A stretch of DNA of 64,000 bases from Mucilaginibacter flavus (GTDB taxonomy: Bacteria > Bacteroidota > Bacteroidia > Sphingobacteriales > Sphingobacteriaceae). The DNA lies in NCBI RefSeq assembly GCF_030409315.1, contig NZ_JAUFPS010000028.1, positions 62,001 through 126,000 on the forward strand. The letters run 5' to 3'. The first letter of the stretch is position 1, and every line of letters begins with the position of its first letter. The translations under genes were made by a program, and so were the position numbers. Shown here in pieces: positions 26,433 to 34,506 of this stretch. The notes beneath the pieces were generated by a model. It worked only from the letters and a program-made list of their open reading frames with translations. It was not told where the DNA came from and made no database searches.

Positions 26433-27011
26433 ATGAAACGTAATACCTTCCTCCGCATTTTATCTGTAACGGGTGCTGTTTTAGCAAGCCCCGTTAGCAG
26501 TATTGCAAAAAGCTATACAATGCTTAGAGAAAAGGCCGGCTATAAAACAGATGCCGGTGCCGACCGCTTTCAAAAGCCCATTAACCTTTTCGATGGCGAT
26601 ACTTTTTATACCAAGGTATCTACCAAAGATACCGATGGCGATTTATATGTATACGAATCTTCGCGCGTAAAAAAGGGTGGGCCAAACCTTCATTTGCATT
26701 ATGAGCAAGACGAATGGTGGTACATATTGGAAGGCGAGTTTGTAATTAAAGTGGGCGATACGATGCACCGCGTTAAACCGGGCGACAGCGTGTTTGGTCC
26801 GCGTGGGGTGCCACATGCGTTTTCAAAAGTGGGAGAGGGTGTCGGCCGCATGCTCACAACCTTTCAGCCGGCCGGTAAAATGGAAGAATGTTTTATAGCC
26901 ATAAGCGAAGGCCAAATGAAAGGTAAATCGGAAGCCGAGCAGGACGAGTTTAGAAAACAACACGGCTTTGAACGCGTTGGACCACCAATTGATATTTTAA
27001 AAGCTTTTTAA
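26433..27011 (+). CDS. Cupin domain protein with signal sequence
   Basis: A 192-residue protein with an N-terminal signal-like segment (MKRNTFLRILSVTGAVLASP, then VSSIA) and a single cupin barrel. Cupin motif 1 is HLHYEQDE (H87, H89, E94 region) in GGPNLHLHYEQDEWWYILEGEF. Motif 2 is GDSVFGPRGVPHAFSKVG with H128. Three histidines and a glutamate would bind one metal ion. It resembles quercetin-dioxygenase-like cupins, but substrate is not deducible. It lies 161 bp after the serine hydrolase and 32 bp before an NTF2-like gene, so the three following genes may form one unit. Confidence 0.85.
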   Translation: MKRNTFLRILSVTGAVLASPVSSIAKSYTMLREKAGYKTDAGADRFQKPINLFDGDTFYTKVSTKDTDGDLYVYESSRVKKGGPNLHLHYEQDEWWYILEGEFVIKVGDTMHRVKPGDSVFGPRGVPHAFSKVGEGVGRMLTTFQPAGKMEECFIAISEGQMKGKSEAEQDEFRKQHGFERVGPPIDILKAF

Positions 27012-27043
27012 GTTCAAAATACTCCCCCTATTAATCAACAGTT

Positions 27044-27526
27044 ATGAAAGTTAGTAGTTTCAAGTTCATAGTAGTTTGTCTGTGCTGGTTGTGTGGTTTT
27101 AAAGCCTACAGCCAGCAAATAGACACCGTAAAAGAAAACACCGCCATACGGCAGCTCATTAAAAATTATGAAGATGCCTGGAACCGTCACGATCCTAAAG
27201 GCCTGGCCGATAATTACACCGTTGATGCCACCTGGGTAAATTGGTTTGGGGCTTACTATAAAGGGCGGGACGATATTCAGTTTCACTATAAACAGGTACA
27301 TGATACTTATTTTAAGGCAACTCATTATTACACCCGTGCCGTTGAAGATATCACCTACACAAAGCCCGATGTGGCTATTTCACATGTGCGTACGGGGTTA
27401 GATAATGACGAACGTTTCCCCGGGCAAACGTTTGAGTTCAGGCGGATGATTATACTGGTAAAACGCGATGGTGTTTGGAAAATACTGGCGGGGCAAAATG
27501 CCAAACTGGAAAAAGGAATAAAGTAA
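27044..27526 (+). CDS. SnoaL/SgcJ-like (NTF2 superfamily) exported protein
   Basis: A 160-residue protein with a signal peptide (to about residue 23, KAYSQ) and a cone-shaped NTF2-like domain. Typical features are IRQLIKNYEDAWNRHDPKGLADNYTVDATWVN near the start, RRMIILVKRDGVWKI near the end, and the family's small-ligand pocket between. Members of the SgcJ/EcaC group are often of unknown enzymatic function. It lies between the cupin and a polytopic membrane protein (gap 1 bp), so the product may work with one of them. Confidence 0.8.
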   Translation: MKVSSFKFIVVCLCWLCGFKAYSQQIDTVKENTAIRQLIKNYEDAWNRHDPKGLADNYTVDATWVNWFGAYYKGRDDIQFHYKQVHDTYFKATHYYTRAVEDITYTKPDVAISHVRTGLDNDERFPGQTFEFRRMIILVKRDGVWKILAGQNAKLEKGIK

Positions 27527-27527
27527 A

Positions 27528-28373
27528 ATGGATAAGAAACCAGATCAATTTAAACAGAAACTAAGCCTGTTTTACCTATGGCTTGTTCCATTAGCAACCT
27601 TTGCTATTGGTTTTGGGATAGGGCAGGTGAGTAGTAGTGTATTTGTACCTGCCTGGGTACTAAATGCCTGTTTAATGCTAACCGCCGCGTATAACCTGGG
27701 CGTACGCCGGCTTTGGAGCAACGGCGAACGGGGTAAGCAACAGGCTATTACCGCTTTGTTGCTGTTTACACCATGGTTAATGTTTTCCATGTTCGCGGGC
27801 ATGGGGCGGCCGCCTTTAACGTTACAGGGCTGGGTTGATACAGCTGCCGAACAACAAACACGCTTCAGCATACTCATAGCAGGCGGCATTTTATTACTGT
27901 TAGGTGCCGCGCTCTTAAAAACACGATTGCAGGCCAAAGGCGAGAACCTATATTCGGTGCTGGCATTTACGGCCGTTAGTATAGCAATCCCGCTGTTTAT
28001 CATCAATATGGCATTCTGGGGCTTTTACCTTACGGACGCGTTCCGGGCGTTTGTAACCAATCCGGGCGCAAAGCGTCCCGATTTGTATGTGCCTGAAAAA
28101 AGTTTATTTTATGTGATCAGCGTGGCCGAGGTCGCGTTAATTTACCTGGGGACTATGCTTTTCGCGGCTTCACTCAAGGTAATGGGTTTGTTTAGTGTGT
28201 CCGCTTTTCGTTGGTATACAGGCTGTGGTTTGATGGGTATTTTACTGGTACTCATACCGCCCACCTGGCCTGAGCCTTTCGGTACATTAGGTTACCTGGT
28301 TGCTATACCTGCTATTTCTTTTATAATGCCTTATTTAATAGGGATACATTTGTTAAGACCAGCAAAAAATTAA
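27528..28373 (+). CDS. Polytopic membrane protein, unknown
   Basis: A 281-residue protein with about seven or eight predicted TM segments (for example LWLVPLATFAIGFGIGQV, AWVLNACLMLTAAYNLGV, FSILIAGGILLLLGAALL, VLAFTAVSIAIPLFIINM, VALIYLGTMLFAASL). The start codon lies 1 bp after the preceding stop, so translation is coupled. No conserved motif that I recognise. It is the last gene before the repeat-rich gap at 28374-29226. Confidence 0.75.
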   Translation: MDKKPDQFKQKLSLFYLWLVPLATFAIGFGIGQVSSSVFVPAWVLNACLMLTAAYNLGVRRLWSNGERGKQQAITALLLFTPWLMFSMFAGMGRPPLTLQGWVDTAAEQQTRFSILIAGGILLLLGAALLKTRLQAKGENLYSVLAFTAVSIAIPLFIINMAFWGFYLTDAFRAFVTNPGAKRPDLYVPEKSLFYVISVAEVALIYLGTMLFAASLKVMGLFSVSAFRWYTGCGLMGILLVLIPPTWPEPFGTLGYLVAIPAISFIMPYLIGIHLLRPAKN

Positions 28374-28425
28374 TTGTTTAATAAATAGTAAGGATTAAAA
28401 CCTTTGCAAGACTATTGACCTGTAT

Positions 28426-28674
28426 AACAGGTAGCCGCTACGCGGCAAAAAACTCGGGAATATTGGAGAGCTACAAATAGGTAGCCGCTATGCGGCAGAT
28501 TTGCGTGTAGGAATAGACAAGTGAACAAGTTTTGCCGGCTTAAATAAGCTCTTTAATTGCCGTATCCCAATATCTGTTTTTAGAAAGATACCTGTTCAAA
28601 TTATATGCCGCATAGCGGCTACCTGTTTGTAGTGAGGTGCCCCACGCAAGTTATGCCGCATAGCGGCTACCTAT
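28426..28674. repeat. Four-copy hairpin repeat cluster (AGGTAGCCGCTATGCGGCA)
   Basis: Four copies of a roughly 20-bp unit lie within 250 bp: forward at 28426-28447 and 28477-28497, reverse at 28606-28627 and 28654-28674. Each unit is itself a GCCGC-TAT-GCGGC hairpin. Copy 2 and copy 4 are exact reverse complements over 21 bp; copy 1 and copy 3 match over 22 bp with one difference. The rest of the 28374-29226 gap holds the repeats at 28786 and 29052 and the ahcY promoter; I see no gene in it. Confidence 0.75.
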
Positions 28675-28785
28675 AGAAAAGCGCGGCTACCGAAGAGCTC
28701 CAGCCTTGTGACCCGCATGCAAGGTAGGCTTCTAACAAAGTTACCCGCGCTCAAATACCCCGCAACTCTTTTGTGAAACGAATCA

Positions 28786-28906
28786 TCGCAATAGGGATAG
28801 AAACGGATACCGGCCTGTGGCTAATGCCTTGCGCAGTATGAGTGCATAGCCCGGACCGCAGGTATTGCCATTTTAAATTCAAAATTCAAAAGTTAAAATT
28901 CAAAAA
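28786..28906 (+). repeat. Dispersed repeat B, copy 1
   Basis: About 120 bp whose reverse complement recurs at 40628-40745; a partial copy is at 50586-50653. The shared core runs from TCGCAATAGGGATAG through CGGATACCGGCC and GCATAGCCCGGACCGCAGGT to ATTGCCATTTT, followed by AATTCAAAA words. The GC-rich core is rich in self-complementary stretches, which suggests a structured transcript or mobile palindrome. Confidence 0.75.
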
Positions 28907-29051
28907 ATGCTTTCGTCGGGGATGTTGTTTTGGAGTATATCAATTTGTCCAATATTCCATAATCTCCGAGGGTACATTCTATATCTTAATTTTTAAACTC
29001 CATAAACAAAGGAACAAAGCGACTGGCAGTGGGTTAAACTAAAGCACCATA

Positions 29052-29107
29052 ACACATCCCCGCATTCGCGCGCTTTCCCCGCCGCACTCCTTCTCAAGAA
29101 GGGAGCT
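29052..29107. repeat. Dispersed repeat A, copy 1
   Basis: About 56 bp running from ACACATCCCCGCATTCGCGC to CTTCTCAAGAAGGGAGCT. The reverse complement is found at 39811-39865 with a few differences. It contains the palindromic CCCTTCTTGAGAAGGG-type hairpin. Confidence 0.7.
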
Positions 29108-29175
29108 GGTGCGCGCCGATGCTTCAACAATAAAAAATCTCTCTTCTACACGTCCAATCCGCTGCTAAATACGTA

Positions 29176-29207
29176 TTTCGTTTTGACAAACTTATAAGTT
29201 AAATTTG
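29176..29207 (+). promoter_or_regulatory. Candidate promoter of ahcY
   Basis: TTTC at 29176-29179, 20 bp, then TAAATTTG at 29200-29207, an exact TAnnTTTG -7 box; ATG 19 bp further on. Confidence 0.55.
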
Positions 29208-29226
29208 CACAAAAAATAAAAGAAAA

Positions 29227-30543
29227 ATGTCATCAGTAGAGACGGTATATACCAAATACAAGGTAAAAGACTTTTCATTAGCCGAATGGGGTCGTAAAGA
29301 GATTGAATTGGCCGAAGCAGAAATGCCGGGCCTTATGGCATTGCGTGCCGAGTTTGGTGCAAGCAAGCCTTTAGCAGGCGCGCGTATTGCAGGTTGCTTA
29401 CACATGACCATCCAAACCGCGGTATTAATTGAAACATTGATTGAACTGGGTGCCGAAGTTACCTGGTCGTCATGTAACATATTTTCAACCCAGGATCATG
29501 CCGCTGCCGCTATTGCTGCTGCCGGTACTTCTGTTTACGCCTGGAAAGGTATGAACGCCGAAGAATTTGACTGGTGTATTGAACAAACTTTATTCTTTGG
29601 CGAAGATCGCAAGCCATTGAACATGATCCTTGACGATGGTGGCGATTTAACCAATATGGTATTGGATAAATACCCTGAGCTGATTGCCGGTATTAAAGGT
29701 TTATCAGAAGAAACTACTACCGGTGTGCACCGTTTATATGAGCGTATGAAAGCAGGTACATTACCAATGCCGGCTATTAACGTTAATGACTCGGTTACCA
29801 AATCAAAATTTGATAACAAATATGGTTGCCGCGAATCGTTGGTTGACGCTATCCGTCGTGCAACTGACGTAATGATGGCCGGTAAAGTAGCTGTTGTTTG
29901 TGGCTATGGCGACGTAGGTAAAGGTTCTGCCGATTCGTTACGCAACTCTGGCGTACGTGTTATTGTTACCGAAATTGACCCTATCTGCGCTTTACAGGCA
30001 GCTATGGAAGGCTTTGAGGTTAAAAAATTAGGTACTGCTATTAAAGAAGCTGATATTGTGGTTACCGCTACAGGTAACAAAAACATTGTGCGCGAAGAGC
30101 ATTTCCGTGCTTTGAAAGATAAAGCTATTGTTTGTAACATTGGTCACTTTGATAACGAGATTGACATGGCCTGGTTAAACGGCGCTTATGGCAATACCAA
30201 AATTGAAATTAAACCACAGGTTGATAAATATACTATCGATGGCAGCGACGTTATCGTTTTAGCTGAAGGTCGTTTGGTAAACTTAGGCTGTGCTACAGGG
30301 CACCCAAGCTTTGTAATGAGTAACTCATTCACCAATCAAACTTTGGCCCAGTTAGAGCTTTGGACAAACGGTTCGGCTTACAAAAACGAAGTTTACACCC
30401 TGCCAAAACACCTTGATGAAAAAGTTGCCCGCTTACATCTTGCCAAAATTGGCGTTGAACTGGAAGTTTTAGATCAGGATCAGGCCGATTATATCGGTGT
30501 AGCTGTTGCAGGTCCGTTTAAACCGGAGTACTACAGGTACTAA
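29227..30543 (+). CDS. ahcY: Adenosylhomocysteinase (S-adenosyl-L-homocysteine hydrolase)
   Basis: A 438-residue cytosolic enzyme that splits S-adenosylhomocysteine into adenosine and homocysteine, recycling the by-product of methylation. Visible features are the N-terminal substrate domain ([16 protein letters not shown] with H59, DDGGDLTNM), the [18 protein letters not shown] substrate/NAD region, the Rossmann motif G226-Y-G228-D-V-G231 in [13 protein letters not shown], the [12 protein letters not shown] segment, and the C-terminal KPEYYRY that closes the NAD site of the neighbouring subunit. Length and all landmarks match the family. It appears monocistronic, with its own promoter and terminator. 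Confidence 0.98.
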   Translation: MSSVETVYTKYKVKDFSLAEWGRKEIELAEAEMPGLMALRAEFGASKPLAGARIAGCLHMTIQTAVLIETLIELGAEVTWSSCNIFSTQDHAAAAIAAAGTSVYAWKGMNAEEFDWCIEQTLFFGEDRKPLNMILDDGGDLTNMVLDKYPELIAGIKGLSEETTTGVHRLYERMKAGTLPMPAINVNDSVTKSKFDNKYGCRESLVDAIRRATDVMMAGKVAVVCGYGDVGKGSADSLRNSGVRVIVTEIDPICALQAAMEGFEVKKLGTAIKEADIVVTATGNKNIVREEHFRALKDKAIVCNIGHFDNEIDMAWLNGAYGNTKIEIKPQVDKYTIDGSDVIVLAEGRLVNLGCATGHPSFVMSNSFTNQTLAQLELWTNGSAYKNEVYTLPKHLDEKVARLHLAKIGVELEVLDQDQADYIGVAVAGPFKPEYYRY

Positions 30544-30567
30544 GTCAAAATTCAAAAGTAAAAATTC

Positions 30568-30600
30568 AAAAAGGCATGGTTTTACGACCGTGCCTTTTTT
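30568..30600 (+). terminator. Intrinsic terminator of ahcY
   Basis: AAAGGCATGGT (30570-30580) pairs with ACCGTGCCTTT (30587-30597), followed by TTT. It starts 26 bp after the ahcY stop. Confidence 0.85.
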
Positions 30601-30721
30601 GTTGGAAATACTTTGTTAAAAAGTTAGTCATGCCGGATTTATTTTAACACCCACCCACTTTAGCTATTATAGCAGATTTAAAAGCATATTGCTAACTTTC
30701 CGGCCGATATTCTAAACACTT

Positions 30722-31084
30722 ATGAAAGTTAATCCTAATGCCATAGCGCTGCTAAATGATTTTATACAACAAGATAAGTTTGTGGGCGATCCCGATGGCC
30801 TGTTTAATGGCTTGGCCGATCCTGAGTTAAAGCCGCAGTTTAACGCCTTAATAAACCAGGTAGCAGCCGATTTTTTAGACACTGTTAATAATGGACCAAC
30901 CGAAGCTAAATTTTGCAGCGATATAGCCGCCGGTACCGCCCGGTTTGATGCCGAAATTGGCTATATGGACACTGAAGATCAGGAAATGGTATGCAATTAC
31001 ATTGAATCGATAATGGATTGTGTAAATCTTGAAAGCTCCAATGGTATATTAAATAATTGGGTTTACGGTGTTGATTTTGAGTAA
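30722..31084 (+). CDS. Small cytosolic protein, DUF4844-like
   Basis: A 120-residue acidic protein without signal peptide or TM helix. Helical pattern throughout (NPNAIALLNDFIQQDKF, ELKPQFNALINQVAADFLD, EDQEMVCNYIESIMDCV), ending in LNNWVYGVDFE. The size and helical layout resemble DUF4844 proteins of Bacteroidota, which have no assigned function; the match is from memory and tentative. Monocistronic by position. Confidence 0.6.
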   Translation: MKVNPNAIALLNDFIQQDKFVGDPDGLFNGLADPELKPQFNALINQVAADFLDTVNNGPTEAKFCSDIAAGTARFDAEIGYMDTEDQEMVCNYIESIMDCVNLESSNGILNNWVYGVDFE

Positions 31085-31610
31085 CAGCTATGCTGTTTTC
31101 TTGTACACACAACGTTACCGTTCCATAGCGATCACTTTTAGAAGACAACATTGAAATTTGGGGCTAAAGTCACCTCTCCTAATGTTCCCGCAAACCGTTG
31201 GCTAAAGCCAAAACGGCATTGAATTTTCAAAAATCAGACTTGAAAGCTATTTGGAAATTCATTGCCGTCCCATTTATGGGGCGGAAAAAGGAATAAGCAA
31301 GATGGCTTGAGCCTAAGCGAGTTATGAAATTCTAAAAGCGACCCCTGGCTACAGCTCCAGCCTTGTGGCCCTTATGCAAAGCGGGCGTCATGCTTTAAGA
31401 TGGCTTTCATTTTATTGTGAACTAAAATTGGCCCCCCCCTCATCAAAAAAGTTTTTTTAAACACTATTGTTGTATTAGTTAATAAGTGTTTATATTTATA
31501 CCAACCTAAATCAAATATCTGTGGGTATGATAAATGCAGCGCCCTGGCTGTTATTGTCTACTATGATTAGGTGCCTAATTAGCAAATAAACCTAATAATA
31601 TCAAACCATC
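31085..31610. other. Gene-free gap with hairpins and a leader region
   Basis: No gene seen. CCGTTGGCTAAAGCCAAAACGG (31195-31217) is nearly palindromic. ACGGCATTGAATTTTCAAA (31213-31231) faces TTTGGAAATTCATTGCCGT (31250-31268) with 17 of 19 bases pairing. GCTCCAGCCTTGTGGCCC (about 31368) resembles a segment near 28699. A run of nine C lies near 31431-31439. ATTG at 31466-31469 and TATATTTA at 31491-31498 are a possible promoter for the next gene, leaving a leader of about 105 nt. Confidence 0.55.
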
Positions 31611-32027
31611 ATGAGTATTGCATCATTACGTATTAACAAACAAAAAATGGGCGTGGCCGGTAGCACCGAAGAGTCGCCTTATTACGAACGACTGGTTAAA
31701 TTAATACCGGGCGAAATCATTAGTATTTATGTTACGGGGCAGGGCGTTATCCCCAAAAACAACAACACGGCATTATGGGCATGGTCTGCAGCCTGCCTGG
31801 TTATGCTGGTAGTTTTGCGTGCCTATGGTACCCGCGGTGATACCGGCGGCGCAAGTAGTACGCCGCCGCAATGGTCAGCTGTATTCATCTCGGCCGTTTC
31901 CTTCATTATCTGGCTGTATACCTTGGGTGGCGTATTTGCTTCCTTGGCATTTTACCAGGCCTGGGTTGGCTCTTTGCTGGTAATCACCTGGACCTTCATT
32001 ATCCCCTTTGTTTATAAAGGCGATTAA
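31611..32027 (+). CDS. Small three-helix membrane protein, partner of the peptidase gene
   Basis: A 138-residue protein with a soluble N-terminus of about 50 residues (including YYERLVKLIPGEIISIYV) and three predicted TM helices at about 54-71, 88-108 and 114-135. No signal peptide and no recognised domain. The stop lies 36 bp before the metallopeptidase start, so the two genes are probably one operon. A possible role is membrane docking, export or inhibition of that peptidase (speculative). Confidence 0.7.
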   Translation: MSIASLRINKQKMGVAGSTEESPYYERLVKLIPGEIISIYVTGQGVIPKNNNTALWAWSAACLVMLVVLRAYGTRGDTGGASSTPPQWSAVFISAVSFIIWLYTLGGVFASLAFYQAWVGSLLVITWTFIIPFVYKGD

Positions 32028-32063
32028 AATTCTGTTTTTAACAAATACCTTAAATCAATTGAT

Positions 32064-33515
32064 ATGAAAACAACAAAACCTAAGTTGCCGGTCAGCATTT
32101 CTGCCTGGCAGCAAGATCCTGGTTCGGGAGCGCAGCCCGATGGCGGCCCAATGATCCAGATTAATGAGCCAAAACTAAGCGCGGGTACTTTGCCCACTAA
32201 AATATCAAATCCTTCAAAGGCACCTGCCGCAAAGGTTTACTCGCCGGGTACGGCCGAATTTCGTTACTGGGCTGCCGCGGCTGCGCTTGAACGCGCCTCT
32301 ACTTATTGGGGAGCCTTGTTGCCGGGCGTTCAATGGCAGGTAGGGAAGGTACTGCCGGTAGATCTTTACCACGGCGAAGACTTTAACGCTTATTATGATC
32401 GTGTAGGCCTGCGCTTTTTTCAGGGGCAGGTAGGTTCGCGTACGGTTTACTCTGGCGAAAGCCCCGATATTGTTTGTCACGAACAGGGGCACGCCACTTT
32501 GGATGCCATTAAACCACAGCTTTGGGATGCCGCCAGTATTGAAATAGGCGCCTTTCATGAGTCGTTTGGCGATATGAGCGCTATTTTGTGCGCCTTGCAG
32601 GTGCCCAGCTTGCGTCATGATGTACTGGCCGAAACCAGTTATTCGCTATACGCTAATTCGAGCCTGTCTCGCCTGGCCGAGCAATTGGGATGGGCCATAA
32701 GGCAGGGGCACCCTACCCTGGTTGAACCGGATTGCTTGCGCAATGCCGTAAACGCGTTTTTTTACCGCGACCCTAACACGTTGCCTTCAAACGCCCCCGC
32801 AACCAGTTTATCATCAGAGCCGCACTCATTTTCACGCGTGTTCACCTCTGCTTTTTTTGAAGGCCTTGCCCGTATGTTCCACACACTACCCGCACAGGAT
32901 GAACCTAATTTATTGCAGGTAAGTATTGATATGGGTAAAATACTGATTGCCGGCATCCGCGCGGCATCGGTAGTATCTACCTTTTATAGCCAGGTTGCGG
33001 TTAAAATGATTGCCGCTGCAAGCTCACTTTTTCCAGGTCCATATTCAGATGCGCTCAAGGGTTCATTTGTTAAACACGGTATCATTTCGGCAGCAAGCAG
33101 TCAAAGCATTACCCAGCAAGTTACCACAAGTATTGCAGCCATGGTTGAACCTATGACTGAAAGCCACGATTTGCCTAAGATGGCGATATCCGTATCGGAA
33201 TATGGTTTGGGCAGCGAGTCGATCATGGTACACTCGGCAGTGGAGCCTAAGCGGTTTAATATTACAGGTGCCGCCCTTGATGTTGGTCCGTTGCAACCTG
33301 TTTCTGAAGAGTTACAGGCAAAGGCGTTTTTGGAAGACCTGATACGGCGAGGCAAACTTAAAAACCCTAAGCAGCCCGACCCTGTTTACACGGTAAAAAG
33401 TATAACCGGCAGCGCCCCCCCGGTACACTATCACCACACACATGAATTGGTGGCCGAAGGCGATGTAATGGTACTAAAAAGGATGCGTATTGATTGTGGC
33501 TTAAAGCATATGTAA
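32064..33515 (+). CDS. Thermolysin-like (gluzincin) metallopeptidase without signal peptide
   Basis: A 483-residue protein. The zinc motif H139-E140-Q-G-H143 is followed 23 residues later by E166 in GAFHESFGDMSAI, the third ligand in the style of M4/M36 peptidases (NEAFSD in thermolysin). Upstream, NAYYDRVGLRFF is the usual M4 approach to the active site. Unlike secreted M4 enzymes there is no signal peptide: the N-terminus is polar (MKTTKPKLPVSISAWQQ) and no M4 propeptide is visible. The C-terminal 180 residues are of unknown fold. It could be a cytosolic enzyme, a non-classically exported effector, or a protein handled by the small membrane partner. Confidence 0.75.
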   Translation: MKTTKPKLPVSISAWQQDPGSGAQPDGGPMIQINEPKLSAGTLPTKISNPSKAPAAKVYSPGTAEFRYWAAAAALERASTYWGALLPGVQWQVGKVLPVDLYHGEDFNAYYDRVGLRFFQGQVGSRTVYSGESPDIVCHEQGHATLDAIKPQLWDAASIEIGAFHESFGDMSAILCALQVPSLRHDVLAETSYSLYANSSLSRLAEQLGWAIRQGHPTLVEPDCLRNAVNAFFYRDPNTLPSNAPATSLSSEPHSFSRVFTSAFFEGLARMFHTLPAQDEPNLLQVSIDMGKILIAGIRAASVVSTFYSQVAVKMIAAASSLFPGPYSDALKGSFVKHGIISAASSQSITQQVTTSIAAMVEPMTESHDLPKMAISVSEYGLGSESIMVHSAVEPKRFNITGAALDVGPLQPVSEELQAKAFLEDLIRRGKLKNPKQPDPVYTVKSITGSAPPVHYHHTHELVAEGDVMVLKRMRIDCGLKHM

Positions 33516-33563
33516 AGGTATGTTTAAAAACAAAAATATCATGGCTTGAACCCGGCGCAGACA

Positions 33564-33713
33564 ACTCACCCCGACGAGGCTACGCCCGTCTTCCCCTCTC
33601 TCCGGCTTCGCCGCATAGAGGGGCGGGAAGATTTGGTCTTATTTTTTCTTCCACCCTCTTTGCGGCTTTAGCCGGAGAGAGGGTGGTCCAGCGAAGCGTA
33701 GACCGGGTGAGTC
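33564..33713. repeat. 150-bp imperfect palindrome
   Basis: ACTCACCCCG near 33564 faces CCGGGTGAGT near 33702, CTACGC faces GCGTAG, and CTCTCTCCGGCTTCGCCGCA (about 33596-33615) faces the complementary GCGGCTTTAGCCGGAGAGAG (about 33662-33681). It fills most of the gap between the peptidase and the next gene and is probably a repetitive palindromic element rather than coding DNA. Confidence 0.65.
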
Positions 33714-33804
33714 ATAGCCAGCGTTTAAGCGAGCGCCTGTCTAAAACCAATGGGTTATTGCTGCGTTGCTCTTTATAGAGGTGCGAGCTTTGCTTTTTTA
33801 CAAC

Positions 33805-33836
33805 TTTTAAGGTTTCATCCAATTTATATATCTTTA
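33805..33836 (+). promoter_or_regulatory. Candidate promoter with TATCTTTA -7 box
   Basis: TTTT at 33805-33808, 20 bp, then TATCTTTA at 33829-33836 (7 of 8 against TAnnTTTG). A start of transcription near 33843 would place the hairpin at 33849-33875 at the very 5' end of the mRNA. Confidence 0.4.
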
Positions 33837-33848
33837 CTATACCATGAG

Positions 33849-33875
33849 GGCAGCCGGTAATCCGGCTGCCTTTTT
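33849..33875 (+). terminator. Terminator-shaped hairpin between promoter and start codon
   Basis: GGCAGCCGG, loop TAAT, CCGGCTGCC, then TTTTT: a 9-bp perfect GC-rich stem with a T tract, ending 13 bp before the ATG at 33889. It may end transcripts coming from the peptidase gene, or act as a leader attenuator for the next gene. Confidence 0.75.
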
Positions 33876-33888
33876 AAAAGCAGCCGCC

Positions 33889-34266
33889 ATGCAAAACGAC
33901 ATTAAAGAGCAGCTCAAGCAAAAAGGCTATGAAATGCTGAATTATACCCAGGAAGCAGACGGCAGCTTAGCCGTAAACGCTAATAAGCTGCACCCGGTGA
34001 CCCTTGCCGATGATAAGCAGTATTATATTCCTATCCCGCTTAGTTTACAGGTACACGTTGATGCCCACGACAAAATTACCGCGCTAAATAGTCAGGAGGA
34101 CGAAAAATCCCTTGAAAGCGATGCCGATCATTTTGTACGTAACCTGGCCGATAATCAGGAAATAGGCGGCGACGGACTTTCATCCGTACCGAACGCCACC
34201 CATCATGTGGATATCAATGAGGATGGTTTACCCGTTATCAGAAAAAAAAGAAGCAGGATGTTTTAA
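33889..34266 (+). CDS. Small hypothetical protein
   Basis: A 125-residue polar, acidic protein (MQNDIKEQLKQKGYEMLNY...) without signal or TM segment. I chose the ATG at 33889; an in-frame ATG at 33844 would translate straight through the terminator hairpin into low-complexity residues. The middle has alternating strands (YYIPIPLSLQVHVDAHDKITAL), and the C-terminus is basic (KKRSRMF). No family recognised. Confidence 0.6.
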   Translation: MQNDIKEQLKQKGYEMLNYTQEADGSLAVNANKLHPVTLADDKQYYIPIPLSLQVHVDAHDKITALNSQEDEKSLESDADHFVRNLADNQEIGGDGLSSVPNATHHVDINEDGLPVIRKKRSRMF

Positions 34267-34271
34267 TTTAT

Positions 34272-34393
34272 GGAGTAAGGATGTAAGGACAAAGGAGCAA
34301 GGATTTTGAACCTGGTATTCTATTAGCTTCTTAAGTCTTTCCCTTTTTCCTCGGCCTTCGGTCCTTATTCTTTCGTCCTTCCATCCTTACTCC
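34272..34393. repeat. Word-repeat spacer with inverted arms
   Basis: GGAGTAAGGATGTAAGGAC (34272-34290) and following AAGGA words face the complementary GTCCTTCCATCCTTACTCC (about 34375-34393), with TCCTTATTCTTTC words inside. The two ends can form a long imperfect stem around a loop of roughly 60 bases. A reversed copy of the TCAAGAATTAAG word of the permease spacers follows at about 34407-34434. Confidence 0.65.
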
Positions 34394-34446
34394 AAGCGCA
34401 GCTGTCTTAATTCTTGACTCTTATCTCTTGATTCTCCTCCCCAAAG

Positions 34447-34501
34447 TTTGTTTTTTTAATTTATTATTCTACATTTGTAGAGTAAATTCTAAATTCATAG
34501 A
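34447..34501 (+). promoter_or_regulatory. BlaI-regulated promoter: TTTG-N19-TACATTTG with overlapping operators
   Basis: TTTG at 34447-34450 and TACATTTG at 34470-34477 match the Bacteroidota promoter exactly with 19-bp spacing. The -7 box sits inside the inverted repeat TCTACA-TT-TGTAGA (34468-34481), which resembles BlaI/MecI operators (TACA/TGTA core). A weaker second dyad, TCTA-AATTCA-TAGA, lies at 34488-34501, just before the start codon at 34507. A bound dimer would block the polymerase, so autorepression by the following gene is likely. Confidence 0.7.
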
Positions 34502-34506
34502 GCAAT

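Noticed and set aside
28426..28674. CRISPR array
   Set aside because: The four units occur in both orientations with unequal gaps and no cas gene nearby; they are hairpin repeats.
28842..29042. 66-codon frame after repeat B copy 1
   Set aside because: Starts inside the repeat and consists of its AATTCAAAA word tail.
33494..33778. 94-codon frame after the metallopeptidase
   Set aside because: Runs through the 150-bp palindrome; its translation is Arg/Pro/Leu-rich as expected from such DNA.
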